The notes under the pieces: model-generated
Database searches by the model: none
The model's input: only the letters and a program-made list of their open reading frames with translations
What the model was told of the DNA's origin: nothing
Position numbers and translations under genes: made by a program
Source: Hymenobacter edaphi
GTDB lineage: Bacteria > Bacteroidota > Bacteroidia > Cytophagales > Hymenobacteraceae
Direction: 5' to 3'
DNA: 64,000 nucleotides
NCBI RefSeq assembly: GCF_003258365.1
Contig: NZ_QHKM01000003.1
Location: 186,001 to 250,000 of the forward strand
Shown: positions 1 to 8,751 of the stretch, one piece after another
Layout of the letters: the number at the start of each line of letters is the position of its first letter
Position numbering within the stretch: position 1 is the first letter of the stretch

Positions 1-501
1 GGCGCACTCCGCGTGGGCGCTGAAGGCATCAAGGTGCAGTGCGGCGGCCGCCTCGGCGGTGCTGAAATTGCCCGTTCGGAACAATACAAGGAAGGCCGCA
101 CCCCGCTGCACACCCTCCGCGCTGACATTGACTACGCCCTCTCGGAAGCCCAGACGGTGTATGGCAAAATCGGCATCAAGGTGTGGATCATGCGTGGCGA
201 GGTATTCGGCAAGCCCGACCTGTCGCCCAACCAGCTGCTGAGCCAGCAGCAAGGCCCGGCCGGCAACGACCGTGGCGACCGTGGCCCGCGCGGTGAGCGT
301 GGCGACCGGGGTGACCGTGGTGGCCGTGGCGGCGACCGTGGTGGCCGTGGTGGCAACGACCGTGGCCCGCGTGGCGGCGGTGACAACCGTGGTGGCCAAG
401 GTGGCTTCGGCGGTGGTGCCGGTGGCAACCGTGGCGGCCAAGGTGGCGGCGCTAATCGTGGCGGTCAAGGCGGCGGCGCAAGCCGTGGCCCGCGTCGCTA
501 G
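1..501 (+). CDS. rpsC: 30S ribosomal protein S3, C-terminal part (5' end outside the window)
   Basis: The frame is open from the first base, so this is the 3' part of the gene. The visible part carries the S3 C-terminal domain with the signature [12 protein letters not shown] near its start, a region that lines the mRNA entry channel of the 30S subunit. From about nt 255 to the stop the protein becomes a tail of roughly 80 residues built from Gly, Arg, Asp, Asn and Gln in RGD, RGG and GGQ triplets. E. coli S3 has no such tail. The gene precedes rplP by 36 nt in the S10 operon order. The family call is certain; the role of the tail is unknown. Confidence 0.97.
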   Translation, partial: GALRVGAEGIKVQCGGRLGGAEIARSEQYKEGRTPLHTLRADIDYALSEAQTVYGKIGIKVWIMRGEVFGKPDLSPNQLLSQQQGPAGNDRGDRGPRGERGDRGDRGGRGGDRGGRGGNDRGPRGGGDNRGGQGGFGGGAGGNRGGQGGGANRGGQGGGASRGPRR

Positions 502-537
502 TCCTTCTTCCTTCCACTTCTTTTTCGAGACTAAGAC

Positions 538-960
538 ATGTTACAACCGAAAAGAACCAAGTATCGGAAGATGCAGAAGGGCCGCGTAAACGGCCTGGCC
601 TATCGTGGCAGCTCGCTGGACTTCGGTTCGTTTGGCATTAAGTCGCTGGAGGCCGCTTGGATCACCGCGCGTCAGATTGAAGCTGCTCGTATCGCCATGA
701 CCCGCGCTATGAAGCGTGAAGGTCAAGTGTGGATCCGCATCTTCCCGGACAAGCCTATCACCAAGAAGCCCGCCGAGGTACGTATGGGTAAGGGCAAAGG
801 CTCGCCCGAATACTGGGTAGCCATTGTGAAGCCCGGCACCATCCTGTTTGAATCGGATGGCGTTTCGCTGGAACTCGCACAGGAGTCGCTGCGTTTGGCG
901 GCTCAGAAGTTGCCGGTTCGCACCAAGTTTGTCGTTCGTCGTGACTTCGTTGAGGCATAA
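538..960 (+). CDS. rplP: 50S ribosomal protein L16
   Basis: The 140-residue product starts [16 protein letters not shown] and has the L16 core [18 protein letters not shown] followed by [12 protein letters not shown]. The length is normal for L16. L16 sits in the 50S subunit near the A-site tRNA and helps organise the peptidyl-transferase region. The gene lies between rpsC and rpmC, 5 nt before rpmC, so it is surely co-transcribed with the S10 operon. Confidence 0.98.
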   Translation: MLQPKRTKYRKMQKGRVNGLAYRGSSLDFGSFGIKSLEAAWITARQIEAARIAMTRAMKREGQVWIRIFPDKPITKKPAEVRMGKGKGSPEYWVAIVKPGTILFESDGVSLELAQESLRLAAQKLPVRTKFVVRRDFVEA

Positions 961-965
961 GCAAG

Positions 966-1166
966 ATGAAAAACGCTGAAATCCGTGCCCTTTCGATCGA
1001 GGATCTGAAAGAGCAAATCAACAAGGAGCAGACGGGCGCGCAAACCCTGCGTTTCGCCCACGCTATTTCCCCGCTCGAAAACCCGGTCCGCATCAAAACG
1101 GCCCGCCGGAACATCGCCCGCCTGCTCACCGAGCTGAAGCGTCGCGAGCAGGAGCAGCAATCGTAG
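966..1166 (+). CDS. rpmC: 50S ribosomal protein L29
   Basis: This is a 66-residue protein with the helical-hairpin composition of L29 ([18 protein letters not shown] at the start, [16 protein letters not shown] near the end). L29 lies near the nascent-chain exit and contributes to the trigger factor and SRP docking site. It follows rplP by 5 nt and precedes rpsQ by 13 nt, which is the standard S10-operon order. Confidence 0.96.
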   Translation: MKNAEIRALSIEDLKEQINKEQTGAQTLRFAHAISPLENPVRIKTARRNIARLLTELKRREQEQQS

Positions 1167-1179
1167 TCCCCCGCTAGTA

Positions 1180-1470
1180 ATGGAAAACAACGCAGAACAG
1201 CAGGGCACCGCTACGGTAGAGCGTAACCTGCGCAAAGAGCGTATCGGCCGCGTGACCAGCAGCAAGATGGATAAAACCATCGTGGTCGTGGTCGAGAGCA
1301 AAATGAAGCACCCGATTTACGGCAAGTTCGTAACGAAATCGACCAAATTCACCGCTCACGACGAGAACAACGAGTGCGGCGAAGGCGATACGGTGCGCAT
1401 CATGGAAACCCGCCCGCTGAGCAAGCGCAAGCGGTGGCGTCTGGTAGAAATCGTAGAGCGAGCCAAGTAA
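1180..1470 (+). CDS. rpsQ: 30S ribosomal protein S17
   Basis: The 96-residue product has the S17 OB-fold hallmarks: [18 protein letters not shown] near residue 25, then [19 protein letters not shown] and a C-terminal [21 protein letters not shown]17 is an early 16S rRNA-binding assembly protein. A short acidic/Gln N-terminal segment ([14 protein letters not shown]) precedes the conserved domain. rplN starts 1 nt after its stop codon. Confidence 0.97.
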   Translation: MENNAEQQGTATVERNLRKERIGRVTSSKMDKTIVVVVESKMKHPIYGKFVTKSTKFTAHDENNECGEGDTVRIMETRPLSKRKRWRLVEIVERAK

Positions 1471-1471
1471 T

Positions 1472-1840
1472 ATGATCCAGCAAGAATCCCGTCTGACGGT
1501 AGCCGACAACAGCGGCGCCAAAGAAGTGCTCTGCATCCGTGTCCTCGGGGGCACCGGCAAAAAGTACGCTTCGGTAGGCGACAAAATTGTCGTAGCTATC
1601 AAGTCGGCCATCCCTTCGGGCAACGCCAAGAAGGGTTCCGTATCGAAAGCTGTGGTGGTTCGCACGAAGAAGGAAGTACGCCGTAAAGACGGTTCGTACA
1701 TCCGCTTCGACGACAACGCCGCCGTGCTGCTCAACAACAACGACGAGCCTCGCGGCACGCGTATCTTCGGCCCGGTGGCCCGCGAACTGCGCGAGAAGCA
1801 GTTCATGAAGATCGTTTCGCTGGCTCCTGAAGTTCTCTAA
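1472..1840 (+). CDS. rplN: 50S ribosomal protein L14
   Basis: The 122-residue protein begins [27 protein letters not shown], which is diagnostic for L14, and ends [12 protein letters not shown] as in most L14 proteins. Length is standard. L14 lies at the subunit interface and contributes to bridges with 16S rRNA. In the spc operon rplN is the usual first gene, but here it follows rpsQ with only 1 nt between, so the S10 and spc units appear fused. Confidence 0.98.
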   Translation: MIQQESRLTVADNSGAKEVLCIRVLGGTGKKYASVGDKIVVAIKSAIPSGNAKKGSVSKAVVVRTKKEVRRKDGSYIRFDDNAAVLLNNNDEPRGTRIFGPVARELREKQFMKIVSLAPEVL

Positions 1841-1845
1841 CCGCA

Positions 1846-2112
1846 ATGGCACTGAAAACCAAAGAAGCAAAGCCCGCGAAGCTGCACGTGAAAACCGGTG
1901 ATACCGTCCAGGTAATCGCCGGTGACGAGCGCGGCAAGACTGGCGTCATCAAATCGGTGAACCGCCAGACCCAGCGCGTCATCATCGAAGGCCTGAACCT
2001 GGTCACGAAGCACTCGAAGCCGAGCGCCAAGAACCCCCAGGGTGGCATCTCGAAGATCGAGTCGCCGATTCACGTCAGCAATGTCAAGCTTGTTAGCTCG
2101 GCTAACGCCTAA
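1846..2112 (+). CDS. rplX: 50S ribosomal protein L24, short form
   Basis: The KOW motif region [20 protein letters not shown] at residues 16-35 and the downstream [19 protein letters not shown] identify L24, which initiates 50S assembly and lies at the exit tunnel. The product is only 88 residues and ends shortly after [14 protein letters not shown]. It therefore lacks the C-terminal segment with the CPKC-like motif seen in many L24 proteins of about 103 residues. The stop is followed 14 nt later by rplE, so this is a natural short form and not a frameshift. Confidence 0.95.
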   Translation: MALKTKEAKPAKLHVKTGDTVQVIAGDERGKTGVIKSVNRQTQRVIIEGLNLVTKHSKPSAKNPQGGISKIESPIHVSNVKLVSSANA

Positions 2113-2126
2113 TCAAGTATCCGACA

Positions 2127-2681
2127 ATGGCTCGACTGAAAGAAATTTACGACAAGGAGATTCGCCAGCAGCTGCAGGAGAAATTCCAGTTCAAGAGCAC
2201 CATGCAGGTGCCGCGCATTACCAAAATCTGCATCAACCGCGGTATTGGTAAGGCTGTAGCCGACAAGAAGCTCGTTGACAACGGCGTGGACGAACTGACC
2301 ATCATCACCGGTCAGAAAGCCGTTCCGACCATCGCCAAGCGTTCGGTTTCGAACTTCAAGCTGCGCGAGGGCATGCCGATCGGCGCCCGCGTGACGCTGC
2401 GTGGCAACCAGATGTACGAGTTCCTGGACCGTCTGCTGACCGTGGCTCTGCCCCGCGTCCGTGACTTCAAAGGCATCAACGACAAAGGCTTCGACGGCCG
2501 TGGTAACTACACCCTCGGCATCAAGGAGCAAATCATCTTCCCGGAAATCTCCATTGACAAGATCAAGGAGATTGGCGGGATGGATATTACCTTCGTGACG
2601 ACGGCTGAAAACGACGAGCAGAGCTACGAGCTGCTGCGCGCCTTCGGGATGCCGTTTGCTAACGCCAAGAAAAGCAGCTAA
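2127..2681 (+). CDS. rplE: 50S ribosomal protein L5
   Basis: The 184-residue product shows the L5 signatures [16 protein letters not shown] at about residues 28-43, [26 protein letters not shown] in the middle and [10 protein letters not shown] near the end. L5 binds 5S rRNA in the central protuberance and contacts P-site tRNA. It sits in standard order between rplX and rpsN. Confidence 0.98.
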   Translation: MARLKEIYDKEIRQQLQEKFQFKSTMQVPRITKICINRGIGKAVADKKLVDNGVDELTIITGQKAVPTIAKRSVSNFKLREGMPIGARVTLRGNQMYEFLDRLLTVALPRVRDFKGINDKGFDGRGNYTLGIKEQIIFPEISIDKIKEIGGMDITFVTTAENDEQSYELLRAFGMPFANAKKSS

Positions 2682-2684
2682 TCC

Positions 2685-2954
2685 ATGGCTAAGGAATCAA
2701 TCAAAGCAAGAGAGCGGAAGCGTGAGGCGCTGGTAGCTCGCTACGCCGAGAAGCGCAAGGCCCTGAAAGCCGCTGGCGACTTCGAAGGTCTCGACAAACT
2801 GCCCCGCAACGCTTCGCCCGTACGTCTGCACAACCGTTGCAAACTGACCGGCCGTCCGCGTGGCTACATGCGCAAGTTTGGCATCAGCCGCGTAACGTTC
2901 CGGGAAATGGCTTCGGCCGGCAAAATCCCCGGCGTAACGAAAGCTAGCTGGTAG
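2685..2954 (+). CDS. rpsN: 30S ribosomal protein S14, zinc-independent type
   Basis: The 89-residue protein contains [20 protein letters not shown] and [17 protein letters not shown], the S14 core. It is the longer C-minus form: it lacks the CxxC pairs of zinc-binding S14 and keeps a single Cys. S14 helps form the 30S head near the A site. A strong terminator-like hairpin lies immediately downstream, so transcription of the S10/spc leader genes probably drops here, which is unusual. Confidence 0.97.
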   Translation: MAKESIKARERKREALVARYAEKRKALKAAGDFEGLDKLPRNASPVRLHNRCKLTGRPRGYMRKFGISRVTFREMASAGKIPGVTKASW

Positions 2955-2980
2955 TCCGCTACCGCCAGCAATGCTCAGCA

Positions 2981-3032
2981 AAACTGCTCAGCTGAAACTC
3001 TCTCGGGAGTTTTGGCTGGGCAGTTTTCTTTT
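2981..3032 (+). terminator. Intrinsic terminator after rpsN
   Basis: AAAACTGCTCAGC (2981-2993) pairs with GCTGGGCAGTTTT (3016-3028), with one G-U wobble. A nested arm AAACTC (2996-3001) pairs with GAGTTT (3008-3013). A TTTTCTTTT tract follows. This is a convincing Rho-independent terminator in the middle of what is normally one continuous ribosomal operon. Confidence 0.8.
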
Positions 3033-3062
3033 GATGTAATCTTGGGTCACTCAAGTCGCTTT

Positions 3063-3620
3063 ATGAAGCTATACGAACACATGGAAACCTACCTCGGGCT
3101 AATATCACGTGGGTGGGCGGAGAAGAATAAAAAGTATGGGATTCAAGTGGTGTTGTTCGAGCAAAATCCAGCTGAGGACCTGTCCACTTACTGCACTCTG
3201 GGGTTGGATAAGTTCGTGCTCGACATAGGTGACGGCAAGAAGATTCGGCAAGAGTTAATCTTCAGCACTTACAAAACCTATCCGCCTGATGAGGTGGCCT
3301 CGTTTCTCATGACGTTTGCAGAAAGCGTTGCTGATAGTGGCAAAGGGTTATTGAGAGGAGAAGTTATAGAAGGTAAGCCACTGATAGATGGGGTAGAGGT
3401 AACAGGAATGTATGCGTCTGTACCTGTGTTCTGGCCTGATGAATTACATGAGTTTGAAGGAAGCTCGCCAACCACGATTTTCGTTTGGTTGCTTCCCATA
3501 CTCAAATCAGAAGCTGAAGTAATACGCGAAGAGGGATGGAACTACTTCGAGCATTATCTAGAGGAACATTCAGAAGCTGATTTGTGGGATTTGGATAGAG
3601 ATGCTATTCCGTTGCGCTAG
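3063..3620 (+). CDS. SUFU (suppressor of fused)-domain protein, inserted between rpsN and rpsH
   Basis: From the ATG at 3063 the product is 185 residues, starting MKLYEHMETYLGLIS; an upstream in-frame start exists but would lie inside the terminator. The pattern TYCTLGLDKF, RQELIFSTYK, the late WLLPILKSEAEVIREEGW and the closing DLWDLDR match the bacterial SUFU-domain family (PF05076). SUFU-domain proteins occur as immunity proteins in polymorphic toxin loci. No toxin is adjacent here, so a function as an orphan immunity protein is only inference. The gene has visibly lower GC and more ATA, TTA and AGA codons than the ribosomal genes on either side, which suggests recent acquisition. Confidence 0.8.
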   Translation: MKLYEHMETYLGLISRGWAEKNKKYGIQVVLFEQNPAEDLSTYCTLGLDKFVLDIGDGKKIRQELIFSTYKTYPPDEVASFLMTFAESVADSGKGLLRGEVIEGKPLIDGVEVTGMYASVPVFWPDELHEFEGSSPTTIFVWLLPILKSEAEVIREEGWNYFEHYLEEHSEADLWDLDRDAIPLR

Positions 3621-3685
3621 AGTATCCGCAGAACATTATGACAACTAAGCTAAGTTGCCTATTGCTTTTGTGTTAAGCATTTACG

Positions 3686-3693
3686 TATCTTTG
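3686..3693 (+). promoter_or_regulatory. Candidate -7 box (TATCTTTG), distal rpsH promoter
   Basis: TATCTTTG matches the Bacteroidota sigma-70-family -7 consensus TAnnTTTG exactly. TTTTG lies 15 nt upstream at 3666-3670, somewhat closer than the usual -33 spacing. Transcripts from here would carry a leader of about 200 nt containing the hairpin at 3716-3731. Confidence 0.55.
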
Positions 3694-3849
3694 CACCCCA
3701 GAATGCTCTAGGGCCGTGGGGGACGCCCCACACACCATTTGGCAGGTTGCCACAAGAAACCATTGGCTGCGGCGGAAACGCTGTGGATGTCAAGTAGTCT
3801 TAACCGAGGATTTCGCCGTCATAGGAAGACTATGGCTGCGAAATTTTCC

Positions 3850-3857
3850 TACCTTTG
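3850..3857 (+). promoter_or_regulatory. Candidate -7 box (TACCTTTG), proximal rpsH promoter
   Basis: TACCTTTG matches the TAnnTTTG consensus exactly and lies 38 nt before the rpsH ATG. No good -33 TTTG element is evident at the expected distance. Confidence 0.5.
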
Positions 3858-3895
3858 CGGTTCCCTTAACGCGGGATGCCCTTCAAATCATCCAA

Positions 3896-4294
3896 ATGAA
3901 CACAGATCCGATTGCCGACTACCTGACCCGGGTGCGCAACGCCATCAAGGCCAACCACCGGGTAGTAGAAATTCCGGCTAACAAAATCAAAAAGGAAATC
4001 ACGAAAGTACTCTACGAGAAAGGGTACATTCAGAGCTACCGTTTTGATGACTCGGCAGTACAAGGCACGATCAAAATCGCGCTGAAGTACCACCCCGTGA
4101 CCAAGAAGCCCGCCATCCAGAAGCTGCAGCGGATCAGCACCCCGGGCCTGCGTACGTACGCCCACGTTGAAAACCTGCCGCGCGTGCTGAGCGGTCTGGG
4201 CATTGCCATCCTGTCGACCTCGAAAGGGGTAATGACGGAGAAGGAAGCTCGCACCCAGAACGTAGGCGGCGAGGTGCTGTGCTACGTGTACTAA
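3896..4294 (+). CDS. rpsH: 30S ribosomal protein S8
   Basis: The ATG at 3896 gives a 132-residue protein starting MNTDPIADYLTRVRNAIKANH, the canonical S8 N-terminus. The C-terminal ISTPGLRTYAHVENLPRVLSG and STSKGVMTEKEA complete the family pattern. The frame is open further upstream, but that extension has no S8 similarity. S8 binds the central domain of 16S rRNA and in E. coli autoregulates the spc operon. Here it heads a new transcription unit after the SUFU gene. Confidence 0.97.
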   Translation: MNTDPIADYLTRVRNAIKANHRVVEIPANKIKKEITKVLYEKGYIQSYRFDDSAVQGTIKIALKYHPVTKKPAIQKLQRISTPGLRTYAHVENLPRVLSGLGIAILSTSKGVMTEKEARTQNVGGEVLCYVY

Positions 4295-4323
4295 GCTCAA
4301 CGCAGCAGTAAACTCCCGACAAT

Positions 4324-4878
4324 ATGTCCCGCATTGGTAAACTCCCGATCAGCCTGCCCTCGGGCGTGCAGGTATCGGTTGATAACGACAACACCATCAC
4401 GGTTAAGGGCCCCAAAGGGGAACTGAAAACCGCTGTCGACCGCGACATCACGGTACGCTCCGAAGACAACACCGTAGTCGTAGAACGTCCTACCGAGCAA
4501 AAGCGCCACAAGGCCATGCACGGCCTCTACCGTTCGCTGCTCAACAACATGGTAACCGGCGTCAGCACCGGCTACACGCACCAGCTGGAACTGGTGGGCG
4601 TAGGTTTCAAGGCTACTGCTACCGGCTCGACGCTGGAGCTGGCCCTGGGCTACTCGCACAACATCTTCCTGGCGCTGCCGAAAGAAGTAACCGCTACGGC
4701 CGTTACCGAAAAAGGTAAGAACCCCATCATCACCCTGACCAGCATCGATAAGGAACTCATCGGCCAGGTGGCCGCTAAGATTCGTTCGTTGCGCAAGGTG
4801 GAGCCCTACAAAGGCAAAGGTGTGCGCTTCGTTGGTGAGCAGATTCGTCGTAAGGCTGGTAAGACTGCCTCGAAATAA
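4324..4878 (+). CDS. rplF: 50S ribosomal protein L6
   Basis: The 184-residue product begins MSRIGKLPISLPSGVQV and has two L6 repeats. The C-terminal repeat contains KVEPYKGKGVRF, part of the L6 signature. L6 binds 23S rRNA domain VI near the factor-binding site. It sits 29 nt after rpsH and 9 nt before rplR. Confidence 0.98.
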   Translation: MSRIGKLPISLPSGVQVSVDNDNTITVKGPKGELKTAVDRDITVRSEDNTVVVERPTEQKRHKAMHGLYRSLLNNMVTGVSTGYTHQLELVGVGFKATATGSTLELALGYSHNIFLALPKEVTATAVTEKGKNPIITLTSIDKELIGQVAAKIRSLRKVEPYKGKGVRFVGEQIRRKAGKTASK

Positions 4879-4887
4879 CCGAGCATC

Positions 4888-5235
4888 ATGGCTTTTAATA
4901 AAACTGAGAGAAGACTCCGGATCAAGCGCCACATCCGCACGAAAGTGTCGGGTACCGCTGAGCGCCCCCGCCTGTCGGTGTTCCGCAGCAACAAGGGCAT
5001 CTACGCCCAGATCATCGACGACACCGCCGGCCGCACGCTGGTAGCCGCTTCGTCGAAGAACGTAACGGCTGGCGACTCGCCGGTAGCTACCGCTTCGGCA
5101 GTAGGCAAAGAGCTGGCCTCGCGTGCGACGGCCGCCGGTATCACGACGGTTGTATTCGACCGTTCGGGCTACCTCTACCACGGTCGCGTTAAATCATTGG
5201 CAGAAGGTGCCCGCGAAGGCGGCCTGAATTTCTAA
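4888..5235 (+). CDS. rplR: 50S ribosomal protein L18
   Basis: The 115-residue protein starts [20 protein letters not shown], then has [20 protein letters not shown] and ends [24 protein letters not shown]. These are standard L18 motifs. L18 binds 5S rRNA with L5 in the central protuberance. Spacing to rplF and rpsE is below 10 nt. Confidence 0.98.
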   Translation: MAFNKTERRLRIKRHIRTKVSGTAERPRLSVFRSNKGIYAQIIDDTAGRTLVAASSKNVTAGDSPVATASAVGKELASRATAAGITTVVFDRSGYLYHGRVKSLAEGAREGGLNF

Positions 5236-5241
5236 GCAGCT

Positions 5242-5760
5242 ATGCGCGAGCAAAATAAACCCACGGCGAAGACCACCGAGTCGGACCTGAAGGAAAAAGT
5301 AGTTGCCATCAACCGCGTAGCGAAGGTGGTAAAAGGTGGTCGTCGCTTCAGCTTCTCGGCCATCGTAGTAGTAGGTGACGGCGCTGGCACCGTAGGTTAC
5401 GGCCTGGGCAAAGCCAACGAAGTAACCGACGCCATTGCCAAAGCCATTGACGATGCCAAGAAAAACTTGGTGAAGGTGCCGCTGTACAAGCACACCGTTC
5501 CCCACGTGATGGAAGGCAAGTACTCGGGTGGCTTCGTGCTGGTGCAGCCGGCCGCTGCCGGTACCGGCGTAATTGCTGGTGGTGCTATGCGTGCCGTGTT
5601 CGAAAGCGCCGGCATCAAGGACGTACTGGCCAAGTCGAAAGGTTCGTCGAACCCCCACAACGTGGTGAAGGCTACCTTCGACGCCCTGAACAAGATGCGC
5701 GACCCGATGCAGATTGCACAGCAGCGCGGCATCTCCCTCGCCAAAGTATTTAACGGCTAA
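5242..5760 (+). CDS. rpsE: 30S ribosomal protein S5
   Basis: The 172-residue product has the double-stranded RNA-binding-like N-terminal domain ([20 protein letters not shown]) and the S5 C-terminal domain with [18 protein letters not shown] and [20 protein letters not shown]5 acts in decoding fidelity and mRNA unwinding. It follows rplR by 6 nt and precedes rpmD by 6 nt. Confidence 0.98.
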   Translation: MREQNKPTAKTTESDLKEKVVAINRVAKVVKGGRRFSFSAIVVVGDGAGTVGYGLGKANEVTDAIAKAIDDAKKNLVKVPLYKHTVPHVMEGKYSGGFVLVQPAAAGTGVIAGGAMRAVFESAGIKDVLAKSKGSSNPHNVVKATFDALNKMRDPMQIAQQRGISLAKVFNG

Positions 5761-5766
5761 GCGACG

Positions 5767-5946
5767 ATGGCACTGATCCAAATCAAACAAGTGCGCAGCG
5801 TAATTGACCGCCCCGAGCGTCAGAAGCGCACGATGAAGGCCCTGGGCCTGACCAAAATCGGCGCTGTCCGCGAGGTGGAAAACACCGCGGCCATTGCCGG
5901 CATGGTAGCCAAAGTTGGCCACCTGATCGAAGTAACCGAACTGTAG
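5767..5946 (+). CDS. rpmD: 50S ribosomal protein L30
   Basis: A 59-codon frame starting [20 protein letters not shown] lies between rpsE and rpl[10 protein letters not shown] and the ending GHLIEVTEL match L30, which is typically 58-60 residues. The context rpsE-rpmD-rplO is the invariant spc order. Confidence 0.96.
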   Translation: MALIQIKQVRSVIDRPERQKRTMKALGLTKIGAVREVENTAAIAGMVAKVGHLIEVTEL

Positions 5947-5959
5947 ACCTCAGCTCATC

Positions 5960-6406
5960 ATGAATCTCAGCAATCTTAAGCCCGCTGAAGGCTCGGTACG
6001 CAACAACAAGCGTCTGGGTCGTGGTGAAGGCTCGACCCGCGGCGGTACGTCGACGCGCGGCCATAAAGGCCAGAAGTCGCGTTCGGGTTACTCCAAGAAA
6101 ATCGGCTTTGAAGGTGGCCAGATGCCCCTGCAGCGCCGCGTGCCGAAGTTCGGCTTCAAAAACATCAACCGTGTGGAGTACAAGGGTATCAACCTGGACG
6201 TACTGCAGGCCCTGAACGAGAAATCGGCAACGGGTACGATGGATGTGGCCTACTTCATCCAGCACGGTCTGGTGTCGAAAAACGCCAAGATCAAGGTTCT
6301 CGGCCGTGGCGAACTGACCGCCGCAGTAGAAGTACACGCCCATGCTTTCTCGCAATCGGCTATCGAAGCCATTGAGAAGGCGGGTGGCAAAGCAGTGACC
6401 CTGTAG
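5960..6406 (+). CDS. rplO: 50S ribosomal protein L15
   Basis: The 148-residue protein has the glycine- and arginine-rich N-terminal extension typical of L15 (LGRGEGSTRGGTSTRGHKGQ, then GFEGGQMPLQRRVPKFGF). The C-terminal globular domain ends with SAIEAIEKAGGKAVTL. L15 threads into 23S rRNA late in assembly. secY begins 16 nt downstream. Confidence 0.98.
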   Translation: MNLSNLKPAEGSVRNNKRLGRGEGSTRGGTSTRGHKGQKSRSGYSKKIGFEGGQMPLQRRVPKFGFKNINRVEYKGINLDVLQALNEKSATGTMDVAYFIQHGLVSKNAKIKVLGRGELTAAVEVHAHAFSQSAIEAIEKAGGKAVTL

Positions 6407-6422
6407 TCAAAGCACGCCGGCG

Positions 6423-7736
6423 ATGAACAAGTTTATCACGACGATTAAGAACATTTTTGCGATTGAGGATCTGCGTACGCGGATTCTCAATACGCTTTTT
6501 TTCATCGCCATTTACCGGCTGGGTTCTTACGTTGTGCTGCCGGGCGTCGATCCGTCTCGTCTCGACACCAAGTCGGGCGGGATTTTCGGCATCCTCGACA
6601 CCTTGCTCGGCGGCGCGTTTAGCCACGCTTCCATCTTCGCGCTGGGCATCATGCCCTACATCTCGGCCTCTATCGTACTGCAACTGCTGACCATCGCAGT
6701 GCCGTACTTCCAGAAGCTGCAGAAAGAAGGGGAGTCGGGACGTAAGAAGATCAACCAGTACACCCGTCTGCTCACCATTCCTATTGTAATGGCGCAGTCG
6801 GTGGGCTTCATCGCCACGATTAACCAGGACGCCTTGGTTTCGCCGGGGGTATTCTTCACCGTCTCGACGATGATTATTCTCACGGCCGGCACGCTGTTCT
6901 GCATGTGGCTGGGCGAGAAAATCACCGACAAGGGCATCGGTAACGGTATCTCGATGATCATTATGATCGGTATCGTCTCGCGTTTTCCCGGCGCTATCAT
7001 CGGGGAAGCCGCGGCGAAAGGGATGCGCGGTTCGCTGATCTTCCTGATCGAGCTGGCGGTGTTGTTCTTCGTGGTTATGGGCGTTATCATCCTGACGCAG
7101 GCCGTACGCCAGATTCCGGTGCAGTACGCCAAGCAAGTGGGCGGCGTAAGCCAGTTGAACGCCCAGCGTCAGTTTATCCCGCTGAAGGTGAATGCGGCCG
7201 GCGTTATGCCGATCATTTTCGCCCAGTCGCTGATGTTCGTGCCGGCCATTGCGGCTTCGGCGTGGAAGGACAGCGACACGGCTAACTTCATCGGCCAGAA
7301 GTTTTCGGACTACACCTCGTGGCAATACAACCTAGTGTTTGCGGTACTGATCATTCTGTTCACGTACTTCTACACCGCCATCAGCGTGAATCCGAAGCAG
7401 ATTGCCGATGATCTGAAGCGTAGCGGTGGTTTCGTACCGGGCGTGAAGCCAGGTGATGCTACCTCGGAGTACATCGACGAGGTGCTGACCCACATCACGC
7501 TGCCCGGGGCCATTGCTCTGGCGCTGATTGCAATCTTTCCGGCCATTGCGTTGTTGTTTGGGGTCACTCGCCCGTTCTCGGCCTTCTACGGCGGCACGTC
7601 GCTCATCATCATGGTGGGCGTGGTACTTGATACCATGAACCAGATTGAAAGCTATCTGCTCATGCGCCACTACGATGGGATGATGAAAACGGGCAAGCTG
7701 AAAGGTCGGACGCAAAACATTGCGCTGGCCTCCTAA
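6423..7736 (+). CDS. secY: Preprotein translocase subunit SecY
   Basis: The 437-residue integral membrane protein forms the channel of the SecYEG translocon in the inner membrane. Diagnostic segments are LGIMPYISASIVLQLL near residue 77, GIGNGISMIIMIGI in the middle and ALIAIFPAIALLFG late, with about ten hydrophobic helices overall. As usual it is encoded after rplO. adk does not follow; map comes next after 3 nt. The channel partner SecA is encoded at 49718 in this same window. Confidence 0.98.
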   Translation: MNKFITTIKNIFAIEDLRTRILNTLFFIAIYRLGSYVVLPGVDPSRLDTKSGGIFGILDTLLGGAFSHASIFALGIMPYISASIVLQLLTIAVPYFQKLQKEGESGRKKINQYTRLLTIPIVMAQSVGFIATINQDALVSPGVFFTVSTMIILTAGTLFCMWLGEKITDKGIGNGISMIIMIGIVSRFPGAIIGEAAAKGMRGSLIFLIELAVLFFVVMGVIILTQAVRQIPVQYAKQVGGVSQLNAQRQFIPLKVNAAGVMPIIFAQSLMFVPAIAASAWKDSDTANFIGQKFSDYTSWQYNLVFAVLIILFTYFYTAISVNPKQIADDLKRSGGFVPGVKPGDATSEYIDEVLTHITLPGAIALALIAIFPAIALLFGVTRPFSAFYGGTSLIIMVGVVLDTMNQIESYLLMRHYDGMMKTGKLKGRTQNIALAS

Positions 7737-7739
7737 GCC

Positions 7740-8546
7740 ATGATCCTCTACAAGACCGAAGAAGAAATTGAATTGATCCGAGCCAGCGCTGATGTGCTGG
7801 CTCGTGCCCATGGGGAAGTTGCTGGTATGATCCGGGAAGGAATTACCACTGGTGAGCTGGACAAGCGCGCCGAGGAATTCATTCGGGACCACGGCGGCGT
7901 TCCTTCCTTCAAGGGCTACAACGGGTTCAAATACAGCCTGTGCATTTCGCCCAATGCGGTGGTAGTGCACGGGTTTCCCGGCAACCATGTATTGAAAAGC
8001 GGCGACATCGTTTCGGTAGACGCGGGCGTGAAGCTCAACGGCTACCATAGCGACAGCGCCTATACCTACCCGGTAGGGGAGGTGAAACCGGAAGTGTTAG
8101 CCTTGCTCGAAGCCACCAAGCAATCCTTGTACGAGGGCATCGAGCAGGCTGTAGCTGGCAACCGCATGGGTGACGTCGGCTACGCCATCCAGAACTACGT
8201 GGAAAAACGTGGATACTCGGTGGTTCGGGAACTTGTTGGGCACGGCATCGGTAAGAGCCTGCACGAGAAGCCCGAGGTACCGAACTACGGCAAACGTGGC
8301 TCGGGCCTGAAACTGCAGAGCGGCTTGGTCATGGCCATCGAACCGATGGTGAACCTGGGTACGAAAGCAGTAGTGCAGGAACAGGATGGCTGGACCATCC
8401 GAACCAAAGACCGGCAACCCTCGGCGCATTTCGAGCACACCGTGGTGGTTCGCCAGAATAAAGCGGAGATATTAACCTCTTTCGCCCACATAGAAAAAGC
8501 GTTACAGCAGACCTCGCAGCCTTATGGCCAAACAGTCATCGATTGA
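7740..8546 (+). CDS. map: Type I methionine aminopeptidase
   Basis: The 268-residue enzyme removes initiator Met from nascent proteins. The five metal ligands are visible: two Asp in [18 protein letters not shown], His in [10 protein letters not shown], Glu in AIEPMVNLG and Glu in HFEHTVVV. The substrate-pocket sequence [12 protein letters not shown] is also present. Its 3' end overlaps infA by 23 nt, implying translational coupling. It lacks the N-terminal zinc-finger extension of eukaryotic type I enzymes. Confidence 0.97.
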   Translation: MILYKTEEEIELIRASADVLARAHGEVAGMIREGITTGELDKRAEEFIRDHGGVPSFKGYNGFKYSLCISPNAVVVHGFPGNHVLKSGDIVSVDAGVKLNGYHSDSAYTYPVGEVKPEVLALLEATKQSLYEGIEQAVAGNRMGDVGYAIQNYVEKRGYSVVRELVGHGIGKSLHEKPEVPNYGKRGSGLKLQSGLVMAIEPMVNLGTKAVVQEQDGWTIRTKDRQPSAHFEHTVVVRQNKAEILTSFAHIEKALQQTSQPYGQTVID

Positions 8547-8742
8547 GCAGGACGGAACCATCCTGGAAGCCCTGTCTAATGCCATGTTCCGGGTGGAACT
8601 GGAAAACGGGCACCAGCTGATTGCGCACATCTCCGGAAAGATGCGCATGCACTACATCAAGATTCTGCCCGGCGATAAGGTGAAGCTCGAAATGTCGCCC
8701 TACGATTTGTCGAAGGGGCGGATCGTTTACCGTTACAAATAA
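8524..8742 (+). CDS. infA: Translation initiation factor IF-1
   Basis: The 72-residue OB-fold protein starts [17 protein letters not shown] and contains [20 protein letters not shown] and [11 protein letters not shown], all diagnostic of IF-1. IF-1 blocks the 30S A site during initiation. Its start codon lies inside the last codons of map in another frame. rpmJ follows after 9 nt, the usual arrangement. Confidence 0.98.
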   Translation: MAKQSSIEQDGTILEALSNAMFRVELENGHQLIAHISGKMRMHYIKILPGDKVKLEMSPYDLSKGRIVYRYK

Positions 8743-8751
8743 CCCCCGGCC

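Larger units (their letters stand above)
3621..3895 (+). promoter_or_regulatory. Intergenic leader of the rpsH-rplQ unit
   Basis: This 275-nt stretch separates the SUFU-domain gene from rpsH and must contain the promoter that restarts ribosomal operon transcription. It holds two matches to the Bacteroidota -7 box (3686-3693 and 3850-3857, listed separately) and a GC-rich hairpin at 3716-3731 (stem GTGGGG/CCCCAC). No convincing small gene is visible, although the rpsH frame stays open upstream to 3716. Confidence 0.6.

Noticed and set aside
3716-3895. A longer rpsH starting at 3716
   Set aside because: The extra 60 codons have no S8 similarity and would run through a hairpin and a candidate promoter; the ATG at 3896 gives the canonical N-terminus.
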